Positions 7,879 through 16,167 of a stretch of DNA of 19,065 bases are shown here, in pieces (position 1 is the first letter of the stretch; each line of letters opens with the position of its first letter). The stretch comes from an uncultured Caryophanales bacterium. GTDB lineage: Bacteria; Bacillota_I; Bacilli_A; RF39; UBA660. The DNA lies in assembly GCA_946402785.1 (NCBI GenBank), contig CAMIXP010000011.1, positions 1-19,065 of the forward strand, read 5' to 3'. The translations under genes were made by a program, and so were the position numbers. Under the pieces are notes generated by a model. The model was not told the origin of the DNA. It was given only the letters and a program-made list of their open reading frames with translations, and did not search any database.

Positions 7879-9009
7879 ATGAAAGCAATTGGAATTATCG
7901 CAGAATATAACCCTTTCACAAATGGTCATTTGTATCACATTCAAACCATCAAAGAAAAATATCCAGATTATGCAGTGGTAGTTGTCATGAATGGTCATTT
8001 TACAGAAAGAGGAGATATATCCATCATCGATAAATGGAAAAGAACAGAAATAGCCTTAAAATGTGGAGCAGACCTAGTAGTAGAACTACCCTTCCCATTC
8101 GCAACGCAATCTGCCGATTTCTTTGCTTATGGAGGAATTACCATTCTAGAAAAACTACAAGTAGAAAAAGTAATATTTGGAAGTGAATCTAACAAAATAG
8201 AAGACTTAGAAGAAATAGCAAAAGTACAAGTAGAAAATAATGATTTAGAAAAACTAGTAAAAGTATATTCTAAATTAGGAAACAATTACCCTACTGCTTT
8301 ATCAAATGCCATTTTCGATTTAACCGGTAAAAAAATCAATGCCCCTAATGATTTATTAGGAGTAAGCTACATTAAAACCATTCTACAAAATAAATACAAG
8401 ATACAACCAGAAACAATTGAAAGAACAAACGACTATCATGGAACATCTTCCGCAAGTCATGTCCGTGAATTATTAAAAGAGAAAGAAGATGTAAAAGAAT
8501 ATGTTCCAGAGTTAGAAATACCATACTTAAACAATCTACATTTCTTAGATGATTATTTTGATCTAATCAAATATAAAATCACAACAGAACAAGACCTATC
8601 CATTTATCAAACCGTAGAAGAAGGAATCGAGTTTGCTTTGAAAAGAGAAATCAGTACTTGTAATTCTCTAGAAGAATTGATCAGTCGTATCAAAACAAAA
8701 CGTTATACCTACAACAAAATCAGTAGAATGATCATTCATATACTATGTAATTTCACCAAAGAAAAAGCAAAACAAATGAAAGAAGTAACCTATATTCGTC
8801 TATTAGGTTTTAATCAAAAAGGAAAAGATTATTTAAATCAAATCAAAAAAGAAATCAATCTTCCAATCATCAGTAAAATCACAAGAGAAAAAGATTCCAT
8901 GTTAGAATATGAGATAGAAACAACTAAAATATATGATATAAAAAATACAGATAATCTGATTTCAAAAGAATTTGATAAAATAATTGTTATAGGAGGAGAA
9001 AATGATTAA
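7879..9009 (+). CDS. tmcAL: tRNA(Met) cytidine acetate ligase TmcAL
   Basis: TmcAL (YlbM family) activates acetate with ATP and makes N4-acetylcytidine at the wobble position of elongator tRNA-Met. The product is 376 residues. The N-terminal nucleotidyltransferase-like domain has MKAIGIIAEYNPFTNGHLYH (1-20), NGHFTERGD (38-46), VELPFPFATQSADFFA (68-83) and IFGSES (99-104). Later it has NDLLGVSYIK and the SASHVREL block, typical of the family. The motif is TNGH rather than the HNGH usual in YlbM proteins; T/HxGH variants occur across this superfamily. Start: ATG 7867 is in frame, but ATG 7879 has GAGGG upstream and matches the usual N terminus, so 7879 is chosen. Its 3' end overlaps gmk by eight bases. 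Confidence 0.93.
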   Translation: MKAIGIIAEYNPFTNGHLYHIQTIKEKYPDYAVVVVMNGHFTERGDISIIDKWKRTEIALKCGADLVVELPFPFATQSADFFAYGGITILEKLQVEKVIFGSESNKIEDLEEIAKVQVENNDLEKLVKVYSKLGNNYPTALSNAIFDLTGKKINAPNDLLGVSYIKTILQNKYKIQPETIERTNDYHGTSSASHVRELLKEKEDVKEYVPELEIPYLNNLHFLDDYFDLIKYKITTEQDLSIYQTVEEGIEFALKREISTCNSLEELISRIKTKRYTYNKISRMIIHILCNFTKEKAKQMKEVTYIRLLGFNQKGKDYLNQIKKEINLPIISKITREKDSMLEYEIETTKIYDIKNTDNLISKEFDKIIVIGGEND

Positions 9010-9691
9010 ACAAAAGAAACAAGGTCAATTAATTGTAGTCTCAGGTCCATCAGGTTCCGGAAAAGATACGATTGTAGGAAAAGTACTAGAAAATGATAAA
9101 AACGCATGGTTATCCGTTTCTGCTACCTCTCGTGCTCCTAGAAAAGGAGAAGAAGAAGGCGTTAACTACTATTACCTTACAAGAGAAGAATTTGAAGAAA
9201 AAATAAAAGAGAATTACTTCTTAGAATATGCAGAATACGCAGGAAACTATTATGGTACTCCGAAAGAGAAAATCATTGAAAAACTAGATAAAGGATATGA
9301 TGTCATCTTAGTAATAGAAATTCAAGGAGCTCAAAAAATAAAAGAATTAGTTCCAGAAGCATTATTTATCTTTATCATGCCACCTTCTGAAAAAGAACTA
9401 TTAAAACGTTTAGCTGGTAGAAAAACAGAAGATACCAATAAAATTATAGAAAGATTTAATCTTGCTTATAAAGAAATGAACGAAGTAACCAAATACAACT
9501 ATGTAGTCGTAAATGATGATTTAGAAGAAGCTGTTACCAAAGTACAATCTATTATGAAAGCAGAAAAATGCAGAGTCGATCGTATTGAAGAAATGTTAGT
9601 TGCCAACAAAGAGGAAATCATCCACGAATTCTTAATGGATCAAGATTTCGACAATACAAGAACAAAAGAAAAATTAGAAGAAGACAAATAA
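9002..9691 (+). CDS. gmk: Guanylate kinase
   Basis: Guanylate kinase phosphorylates GMP to GDP with ATP in the cytoplasm and feeds GTP, dGTP and (p)ppGpp pools. The 229 residues contain the P-loop SGPSGSGKDT (14-23), the GMP-binding SATSRAPRKGE (40-50) with GVNYYYL, EYAEYAGNYYGTPKE, VILVIEIQGAQKIK and the lid region KRLAGRKTED. The P-loop reads GSGKD where GAGKG is more common. The C terminus runs about 20 residues beyond a typical 205-residue enzyme, with an acidic tail. The start ATG 9002 lies inside the end of tmcAL behind a strong AGGAGG site (8991-8996), so the pair is cotranscribed. Confidence 0.97.
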   Translation: MIKQKKQGQLIVVSGPSGSGKDTIVGKVLENDKNAWLSVSATSRAPRKGEEEGVNYYYLTREEFEEKIKENYFLEYAEYAGNYYGTPKEKIIEKLDKGYDVILVIEIQGAQKIKELVPEALFIFIMPPSEKELLKRLAGRKTEDTNKIIERFNLAYKEMNEVTKYNYVVVNDDLEEAVTKVQSIMKAEKCRVDRIEEMLVANKEEIIHEFLMDQDFDNTRTKEKLEEDK

Positions 9692-9720
9692 AAAGATATC
9701 GAGAAATCGATATCTTTTTT
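9691..9720. terminator. Bidirectional intrinsic terminator between convergent genes
   Basis: A perfect 12-bp stem, AAAAGATATCGA (9691-9702) and TCGATATCTTTT (9707-9718), closes on a GAAA tetraloop and continues into T residues. The A and T ends make it work for gmk on the plus strand and for the surface-protein gene on the minus strand. The stem begins at the last base of the gmk stop. Confidence 0.9.
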
Positions 9721-9727
9721 CATTCAA

Positions 9728-11071
9728 TTAATCATGATCTACAACTAGTTCATAAGGATCATCTATCGTTCCAGAACCGGTACCAAGTTGTACATAAGGA
9801 TGTAACGTAATAATAGGACGAATACAATAAGCACCATTCGAAGTAGTCCATCCATAATAGTAACTTCTAAAGGCAACTCCCCCTACTAATCCATTTGGTC
9901 CAATACTGGTTCCACCAAAATCGAATCTTGCAGAACTAGTATTATAGAAATATTGACGAGATGCTGTCCAATAATAGTAAGGACTATTTGGAGTATCTAC
10001 TTTATATGCAACAAGTCCACTATTACCATAACGAGAATCATTCTTATAAACATTACTTACCAATTGATAATCTCTTAGATATAAAGTATCTCCTAGTACT
10101 CCACCTTGGAATTCTTCTCCAGAACCAGTCGTTGGTCTAGGAGTAGATGTAGTAGATGGAGGGGATACCTCTGTACCATTATAAGGAGTCGTATCACTAA
10201 TCACAGGAGTTTGTCCATCAGCTCCAAAGATTCTAACACTTTGCGCATAGTCACCATGACGGAATTGCTCCGCAATACCTTGTAGGATTTGAGGATAATT
10301 GGTATATCCATCAATACCACCAATCGTAACCATATCAGATGAAATATACTCAGAAACAGCTTCTATTGTTCCATCACTATTCTTCGCAATAATTCTCCAT
10401 AAAGTTAACTCGGATGGATGAATCACTTGATCAGAGGAATATCCAGTAGTACCAGCAGGAATCGTATAAGATTCTTGTAAGGTGTGATAAGAAATATAAT
10501 CACCTACATTAAATCTTTCCACTTCAATCGCAGTAGAATCCTTCTGAACATATGTAACTTGGAAACGAACAGTAATCGATTGATTTGAAGTTGGTAACTC
10601 ACTTTCCGTTACTTCTGGATCATAATAAACTTTGACTTTATAGGTTTCTTTCTCCCCTGCTCTTAAAATTTGTTTTTCATTGATTGGTGCATTATCCGCA
10701 TAAGTTTTTTCATATTTTAAATAAGTTGGAATCTGAGATCCATTAATTGCATCATAATAAACTGTTTCAATCATGGCATCAATCGTACCATCATTTTTCA
10801 CATCCACAGTAAACTCATAAAAGTCTCCTGGTTCATTTAATTTCACATGATAAGTAATCGTTGTTTTTTGAGAATTCAAAACAGGTGCTTCTGCCTCTAC
10901 AGAACCAGATGATACTTGTAGATTATCCCAATAAACACTCCAAGTATTACTATCAATATCTGCAATTCCTTCAATATTAAGAGTGGTCGTTAAAAGAGCA
11001 TAGCCTAAACTCATGGCCATGATTAAAAATAGGAATCCAACAATAAGTGTTTGTTTTCTTCTCATTCTCAT
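9728..11071 (-). CDS. Membrane-anchored TasA-like surface protein with C-terminal IRP/G-GT-PY domain
   Basis: This 447-residue surface protein has unknown function. A basic N terminus (MRMRRK) precedes a hydrophobic stretch (8-29) and then ALLTTTLNIEGIADI, the start seen in TasA/camelysin-like proteins whose strand begins right after the signal or anchor. Residues 30-178 look like one beta-sandwich (NTWSVYWDNLQV, EFTVDVKNDGTIDA). The C-terminal region (about 190-440) begins with ELTLWRIIAKNSDGTIEAVS, is interrupted by a Ser/Thr/Pro/Gly linker (303-324), and ends with YYYWTAS, AYCIRPIITL and GTGSGTIDDPYEL. The same end motif occurs twice in the 604-residue protein near the right edge. There is no sortase motif or C-terminal membrane segment. 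A frame reaches TTG 11095, but ATG 11071 is chosen, with AGGAG ten bases upstream. It has its own promoter and lies convergent to gmk. Confidence 0.75.
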   Translation of the reverse strand: MRMRRKQTLIVGFLFLIMAMSLGYALLTTTLNIEGIADIDSNTWSVYWDNLQVSSGSVEAEAPVLNSQKTTITYHVKLNEPGDFYEFTVDVKNDGTIDAMIETVYYDAINGSQIPTYLKYEKTYADNAPINEKQILRAGEKETYKVKVYYDPEVTESELPTSNQSITVRFQVTYVQKDSTAIEVERFNVGDYISYHTLQESYTIPAGTTGYSSDQVIHPSELTLWRIIAKNSDGTIEAVSEYISSDMVTIGGIDGYTNYPQILQGIAEQFRHGDYAQSVRIFGADGQTPVISDTTPYNGTEVSPPSTTSTPRPTTGSGEEFQGGVLGDTLYLRDYQLVSNVYKNDSRYGNSGLVAYKVDTPNSPYYYWTASRQYFYNTSSARFDFGGTSIGPNGLVGGVAFRSYYYGWTTSNGAYCIRPIITLHPYVQLGTGSGTIDDPYELVVDHD

Positions 11072-11095
11072 ACAACACACACTCCTACTATACAA

Positions 11096-11104
11096 ATTAT
11101 AACA
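11096..11104 (-). promoter_or_regulatory. Extended -10 promoter for the TasA-like gene
   Basis: The minus strand reads TGTTATAAT, a perfect -10 (11096-11101) with TGn extension. The -35 region falls in the T-tract of the pyk terminator, so no clear hexamer is visible. This lies about 25 bases upstream of the chosen ATG. Confidence 0.55.
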
Positions 11105-11116
11105 TGCCTATATAGG

Positions 11117-11142
11117 AAAAAAAAGAACAAAATGTTCTTTTT
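11117..11142 (-). terminator. Intrinsic terminator of pyk
   Basis: On the minus strand a 10-bp stem AAAAAGAACA / TGTTCTTTTT (11133-11142 and 11120-11129) with a TTT loop runs into an eight-base T-tract ending at 11117. It overlaps the pyk stop codon. Confidence 0.85.
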
Positions 11143-12547
11143 ATATTTCCACAATTCGAATATGATTCGTTGAATGAGCCTTTCCAAGTGGAAAACCTCC
11201 TGTAATTAGGATTAAATCCCCTTTCTTCAAATCGAATTCTTTCATTGCTTCTTCTTTCGCATGTTCAATTAAGGTCGTAGTATCATCAAATACCCCTTCC
11301 ATAACAACAGGTTTAACGCCAAAATTTAAAGCTAATTTTTCAGCAATATGATTGGTTGGACAACAAGCTAAAATCGGACGATTCGGTCTTAAATTACTAA
11401 TCTTACGAGCCGTAAATCCTGTCATCGTCGTTGTAACAATCAATTTAATATCATCATACTCAACCGCATCAACAGCAAGTTTTGCAATCGTATCAGAAAC
11501 ACCAATTCTCTTTTTATAAGCTGTATGTTTCGTATAATCAATCGTAGACTCTACATGTTCACAAATACGAGCCATGATTTCAACAGCTTGAACAGGATAT
11601 TTTCCAACGGTTGTTTCTCCCGATAACATAACACAATCCGTTCCATCTAATACCGCATTCGCAATATCAGAAACTTCTGCACGAGTTGGTCTAGGATTCG
11701 TATACATAGAAGCAAGCATTTCCGTTGCGACAATCGCAAACTTACCCTGCTCTCTACATTTACGAATAATATCTTTTTGTAAGGTTGGAAGTAATTCCAT
11801 AGGAACTTCTACTCCTAAGTCACCTCTCGCAACCATAATACCATCACTGACATTAATAATTGAATCAATATTTTCAATTCCTGTTTGGCTTTCAATCTTA
11901 GAGATAACTTTCGCATCTCCACCAGCCTTTGCAATAATATCCATTGCTTCTTTTACGTCTTCCTTGCAATTAACAAACGATAAAGCCAAATAATCACAAG
12001 AATGCGTAGCGGCAAACGTAATGTCTTCACGATCAACATCACTAATAAATTTTAAATTTAAATTAACTCCAGGAACATTAATTGTCTTATGACTTTTAAT
12101 TTCTCCATCATTTAAAGCTTTTAATCTTACAAAATCAGGTCCTTTTTCAATAACCTCTAAATCAAGTAAAGCATTATCAACTAGTACATGATGACCTACT
12201 TTAATATACTTTAATGCTTCCGGATGATTCACACTAAATTGTCCTTTATTTCCTAATACAGGATTCTTCACAATTTTAATTTTTTGCCCTGTCTTAATAG
12301 AAATTCCACCATCTTGGAACTCTAATGTACGAAATTCAGGTCCCTTTGTATCATACATAATCGCAACTGGTAAACCTGTTTTCTTTCGAACTTGACGAAC
12401 AACCTCAATCGTCTCTAAAATATCTTCACGGTTAGCATGAGAAAGATTGATACGAGCACAATTCATTCCATTCAAAACCATTTGTTCCATCACATCTACA
12501 TTATTAGATGCAGGACCAATACTACAAATTATCTTTGTTTTCTTCAT
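11141..12547 (-). CDS. pyk: Pyruvate kinase
   Basis: This glycolytic enzyme converts phosphoenolpyruvate and ADP to pyruvate and ATP in the cytoplasm. The 468 residues hold ARINLSHA (31-38), DTKGPEFR (66-73), a B domain at about 72-168, the active-site SKIESQTG (216-223, K217 and E219), MVARGDLGVEVP (238-249), ATEMLASM (274-281, often ATQMLESM) and MLSGETTVGKYPV (307-319). The C-terminal regulatory domain ends at HIRIVEI, so the extra PEP-utiliser-like domain of Bacillus PykA is absent. The frame extends to TTG 12565, but ATG 12547 is chosen because AGGAGG lies just before it and MKKTKIICSIGPAS is the normal start. It is a single-gene unit with its own terminator. Confidence 0.97.
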   Translation of the reverse strand: MKKTKIICSIGPASNNVDVMEQMVLNGMNCARINLSHANREDILETIEVVRQVRKKTGLPVAIMYDTKGPEFRTLEFQDGGISIKTGQKIKIVKNPVLGNKGQFSVNHPEALKYIKVGHHVLVDNALLDLEVIEKGPDFVRLKALNDGEIKSHKTINVPGVNLNLKFISDVDREDITFAATHSCDYLALSFVNCKEDVKEAMDIIAKAGGDAKVISKIESQTGIENIDSIINVSDGIMVARGDLGVEVPMELLPTLQKDIIRKCREQGKFAIVATEMLASMYTNPRPTRAEVSDIANAVLDGTDCVMLSGETTVGKYPVQAVEIMARICEHVESTIDYTKHTAYKKRIGVSDTIAKLAVDAVEYDDIKLIVTTTMTGFTARKISNLRPNRPILACCPTNHIAEKLALNFGVKPVVMEGVFDDTTTLIEHAKEEAMKEFDLKKGDLILITGGFPLGKAHSTNHIRIVEI

Positions 12548-12582
12548 AAGAATCCTCCTAACCAACCCTACTATACTACTCT

Positions 12583-12588
12583 ATTATA
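12583..12588 (-). promoter_or_regulatory. Possible -10 box for pyk
   Basis: A perfect TATAAT on the minus strand lies 35 bases upstream of the pyk ATG. No convincing -35 is found at 16-18 bases, so the call rests on one hexamer. The stretch between the pyk start and the next gene's terminator (12548-12635) holds nothing else recognisable. Confidence 0.4.
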
Positions 12589-12635
12589 TAACAAATATTG
12601 ATAAAAGGTATAGTGCTTTTCTGCATATTTTTTGG

Positions 12636-12675
12636 AAAAATAAAAAGAGTTGCAATGAATCATTGCAACCCTTTT
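12636..12675 (-). terminator. Intrinsic terminator of the sortase operon
   Basis: The minus strand forms a 9-bp core stem GTTGCAATG / CATTGCAAC (12661-12669 and 12649-12657) with an ATT loop, extended outward by AAAAG/CTTTT around one mismatch. It is followed by TTTTT-A-TTTTT. It starts two bases after the stop of the last gene in the four-gene surface operon. Confidence 0.88.
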
Positions 12676-12676
12676 A

Positions 12677-13174
12677 TTAATTACTATATAAGGCTTGTAA
12701 TTTTTTGCATTCATCAGAATCAAGTAATAATCCTAACTCTGTTTGAACGTTTGTCTTAGCCTCTTGCTCTAAGATAGCATCATAACTTGTTGAAATATTA
12801 GCGGCAAGTTTTTCTCCATCTTCTCCCATTCCAGTATTGAAACTTAGAGATGTTAGAGAATCAATTTTTACACTTACTTTTGGTGGTACTTCATTGATGT
12901 CATAGAATCCAATTTTGTATCCTCTTGAAGCATCAATGTTTGTAGCGAAACGATATAAGAAACTTTCTACAAATTTCTCTCTATCGATACGATAAAGACC
13001 ACATCTTTTATAATAGAAATCATCTAATGCATCTACCATAGCTGCATCCGTTGTTTCTTTTAGTAAGTAGTAATCTAATTCACTACCGGTTGAGTAATTG
13101 TTTAATACATTCAATAAACTTAATGCGATTAAAGCTAGTAAAATAATTCCAACTGTTAACATTCCTTTATTCAT
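12677..13174 (-). CDS. Single-pass membrane-anchored protein, pilin- or TadE-like layout (last gene of operon)
   Basis: This 165-residue protein is of unknown function. One hydrophobic segment at the extreme N terminus (about 5-24) follows MNKG, leaving an extracellular alpha/beta region. Residues 30-50 (TGSELDYYLLKETTDAAMVD) continue as an amphipathic helix, the layout of TadE/TadF-type pseudopilins. C58 and C155 are the only cysteines and could pair. It resembles a small uncharacterised Bacillota family that I recall being annotated DUF5411; I could not check that. It lies 17 bases after the 991-residue gene, with GGAGGG at about ten bases from ATG 13174, and is followed at once by the operon terminator. 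Its position suggests it works with the sortase and the cysteine-rich protein, possibly as a minor anchor or subunit. Confidence 0.7.
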   Translation of the reverse strand: MNKGMLTVGIILLALIALSLLNVLNNYSTGSELDYYLLKETTDAAMVDALDDFYYKRCGLYRIDREKFVESFLYRFATNIDASRGYKIGFYDINEVPPKVSVKIDSLTSLSFNTGMGEDGEKLAANISTSYDAILEQEAKTNVQTELGLLLDSDECKKLQALYSN

Positions 13175-13191
13175 ATATTATCTTCACCCTC

Positions 13192-16167
13192 CTAACCGTT
13201 ATGAACAGGATCACATTCATTAGATCCATAATTCTTCATATTGTTACAGTTAATTGCTGGTATATCAGGGATCTTATTGCTTCCTGCTAAACCACGAATC
13301 TTAGAACTACGATATCTTCCAACACCACTTGTGATTGAGAAGTCTGAATCTTTGAAGGATGTATAGTTAGATCCACCCATATTTCCAGCAGCAGATTTTC
13401 TCATTTCACGAATTGTATCAGGCATTAATACGAATTCATAATCTAGATTATCAGAAGTATAAATTTCTGTTCCATTTGCTTTAGCATTTCTAGCTTCTTC
13501 TTGTAATTTCTTCATGTAAGCAACAGGGTCACTCTTATAATCTTCATTCTTCTTAGTATTAACTGCATATTCACTCCAGTTAAATCCTGGCATTCTTCCT
13601 GCTTCACCAGCAGCTTTTTGAGATCCATCTGTACTTGGGAATAAGTTCTCTAAGTCCGTAGAACGAACACGATATTCTTCTCCACTACAGTCAGGTAGCG
13701 TTGGAATATCTGGATCAGGATTATCAGGATTTGCAATTCCATAGAAACACTTAATATTGAAATCCCATTCTAATAAACCGAAGTTTACTGCTTTTGCAAG
13801 AATATTATAAGTAATATCACTTTCTGTAATAGAACCTGGATCAATTGTTGCAATAGATCCATCAGTTGATCCAAATTTACATAAATCCTCAATAGCTGGA
13901 TTAGATGGTGAAAGTTGATCCCAAAGACCAAAGTTAACAATTTTTGCACGTAAGTAAGCATTTGCCCAACGTACATTGACAGGTTTTGTATCACCTGGTA
14001 AGCAGAACTTATCTTTAACTTCAAACCAAGCTCCACCTTTATCAACTAACTTATCTCCTGATTTTGGCTCAAATGAAATCTCACCAGTCTTTAAGTTCAT
14101 CCATGTACTTGGAGTTCCCCAAGTTACACGATATCGATCTTTATTTCCTCCCGTCATGTAGCATCCATAAATACCTTCATGTTCTCCTGGGAAGTTAGGA
14201 ATTAATGTTGTATTAGCATTTTCTTGCGTTGTGGTTACAACAGTTGATGAATTCGTAATAGAATCTTTTTGACCATTGTATGGTAATTTAACTTTTACAG
14301 CTTGACCATCTTTCTTCGTATAGTCAACGTCAATTGTAAATTCAGCTGTTGTTGTTGAACATGTTGATTTATCAAGACATGCTCTAACTAAAGCTTCATA
14401 TTTCTTCTTATTTTGATCACAGTCAAATTCAAGAATGTTCAATTTGTTTCCTGAACAGAATTTAGATTCTGTTCCACCAGGAACTTTATTACATGGAATA
14501 TATGTATTTAAATAAACATCTCCTAAACATTGTGTCCAAATACATTCAGCCCCACATAAACCTGATGAGAACAATTTACGGAAGAATCCATTTTCATCAG
14601 CATAGAACCATTCTCTATAACTATAATCACGGTTTTGCCATCCCTTACAGTAATATCTACCAGCTGTCCAAGCTCCACCATTCCATTCATTATTCATACC
14701 ATTCCAGTACATTTCTTTAACGGTTCTTCCTTCTTTGTTGTTTGAATTCTCTGAACCATTAGAAGCATAATAACCTTCACAAGTATAACTACTTCCTCGT
14801 TGACCTTTTTGGTAAATATCAGAAGCAAATAACTCATCAAAATATACACTATTTGTCTTAGCATAAGCTGATACAGAACCATATACTTGGTTATAGCATG
14901 ATGTAGAACATTTCTTTGTATATTTTCCACCATCACATTGTTGAACACAAGCATTAAATTCATCATTTGGACCAGCTTGTGTTAGGATATTTCCACCACT
15001 ATGCCAGCAATCAGGTACTGGAGTACACACATTAACTGGACATAAATCAGTATCTGGTGGAAAATCAGTCATATTACATGAAACACGAGATGTTGCACGA
15101 ACTTTATATTCAAAACACATTCCTGCTGAGGATGCAACAGGAGGTCCATATTGTACTTCTACTGCTTCTTCACAAGTTACTTCACAAGAAATTTCTTTGG
15201 AACCAACATGTCCACCATCAGCTTTATTCTTTTCTGGGTTTGGCGCATAATGGTAATACAACGTTGCTGTTTCTTTATGCTTTCTTGTACCATAAATATA
15301 ATTACTATTTGTCCAATATCCTTCTCCTACTAAAGTGTCAGGATTGGTTGGAATATTATCGATACGATAATCACATTTGAAAGTAATAGGATCACCTGTA
15401 TATTTTCCACCAGGTACTTCTCCATATGACTTATTGCCGTTTTGACCATCAATTGCCATTTTCTTTGAAAGACAGAACTTATCATAGAAAGAGCCGTCTC
15501 CTCTTTTGAAAGAACCTGTTGTGGTTCCTGATTGATAAGTCTTGTTTTTACAATCAATAATTGAATTAGTTGTTTGAATTTCTCCAATTTCTGGTTCAGT
15601 ATAATGAATTGTTTCTATATCAGCGTCTGCTACTCTAGTAGCGAACAATTCTGCTTGAACATAATTCCATTTACAACTATTTTTTTCTTTTGGAGAATTA
15701 ACAACGTTACAGTTAGAACGTAAAACAACAGTAACACCATCAATACCAAAATCGTTAGTTTCATCTGCTGGAACACCATTCATGTCAATCTCAACTGGAC
15801 TATCACATTTTAATTCTTTTCCAACTGCACTATGACCAGTATCTTTATTAATTGTTAAAACTTTAAAGTAAACTTTTTCAGCACAGTTTTTACTCATTGT
15901 AAGTTTGAACTTGTCTCCACCAAGATTGATAATTTGAATACCATATCTTTTTATTACGGTTGGAGAGTCTGGTTTTCTATCTGTTTCCTTGCAAAGTTCT
16001 TCTGGTTTCAAAGATGAACATCCAGAACCTGAATCATATTCACCAACAGGATCACTAAATCCATCATTATCTTCTGCATATACAACACAATTAATGAAGA
16101 TGAATGTGAAAACCAAAATTAAGAATGTTCCCCTTAGTATTCCCTTAAGCAATTTCTTCGGATTCAC
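13192..16167 (-). CDS. Large cysteine-rich secreted protein (991 residues)
   Basis: I recognise no family. The N terminus has the signal-peptide form: basic MNPKKLLKG, a hydrophobic core (about 11-29), then VVYA-EDNDG, giving a likely cut near residue 31. The rest is hydrophilic with no membrane segment and no sorting signal; it ends NECDPVHNG. It has 38 cysteines (37 after the signal), 21 of them in residues 328-603, many spaced C-x3-C to C-x5-C. Aromatic and Gly/Asn content is high, as in a disulfide-stabilised beta-rich adhesin or scaffold. Two related stretches, VNFGLWDQL and VNFGLLEWD (744-752, 794-802), hint at an internal repeat. The start is GTG 16167, inside the 3' end of the sortase gene (23-base overlap), with AGGAG about nine bases before it. 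The sortase partnership is inferred from coupling only. Confidence 0.8.
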   Translation of the reverse strand: MNPKKLLKGILRGTFLILVFTFIFINCVVYAEDNDGFSDPVGEYDSGSGCSSLKPEELCKETDRKPDSPTVIKRYGIQIINLGGDKFKLTMSKNCAEKVYFKVLTINKDTGHSAVGKELKCDSPVEIDMNGVPADETNDFGIDGVTVVLRSNCNVVNSPKEKNSCKWNYVQAELFATRVADADIETIHYTEPEIGEIQTTNSIIDCKNKTYQSGTTTGSFKRGDGSFYDKFCLSKKMAIDGQNGNKSYGEVPGGKYTGDPITFKCDYRIDNIPTNPDTLVGEGYWTNSNYIYGTRKHKETATLYYHYAPNPEKNKADGGHVGSKEISCEVTCEEAVEVQYGPPVASSAGMCFEYKVRATSRVSCNMTDFPPDTDLCPVNVCTPVPDCWHSGGNILTQAGPNDEFNACVQQCDGGKYTKKCSTSCYNQVYGSVSAYAKTNSVYFDELFASDIYQKGQRGSSYTCEGYYASNGSENSNNKEGRTVKEMYWNGMNNEWNGGAWTAGRYYCKGWQNRDYSYREWFYADENGFFRKLFSSGLCGAECIWTQCLGDVYLNTYIPCNKVPGGTESKFCSGNKLNILEFDCDQNKKKYEALVRACLDKSTCSTTTAEFTIDVDYTKKDGQAVKVKLPYNGQKDSITNSSTVVTTTQENANTTLIPNFPGEHEGIYGCYMTGGNKDRYRVTWGTPSTWMNLKTGEISFEPKSGDKLVDKGGAWFEVKDKFCLPGDTKPVNVRWANAYLRAKIVNFGLWDQLSPSNPAIEDLCKFGSTDGSIATIDPGSITESDITYNILAKAVNFGLLEWDFNIKCFYGIANPDNPDPDIPTLPDCSGEEYRVRSTDLENLFPSTDGSQKAAGEAGRMPGFNWSEYAVNTKKNEDYKSDPVAYMKKLQEEARNAKANGTEIYTSDNLDYEFVLMPDTIREMRKSAAGNMGGSNYTSFKDSDFSITSGVGRYRSSKIRGLAGSNKIPDIPAINCNNMKNYGSNECDPVHNG

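Noticed and set aside
12548..12635. Possible riboswitch upstream of pyk
   Set aside because: The spacer is under 100 bases and shows no paired-element pattern beyond AT-rich promoter sequence.
13785..15587. Several 60-107 codon frames on both strands inside the 991-residue gene
   Set aside because: They are shadows of the large cysteine-rich gene, with low-complexity Leu/Ile/His-rich translations and no supporting start context.
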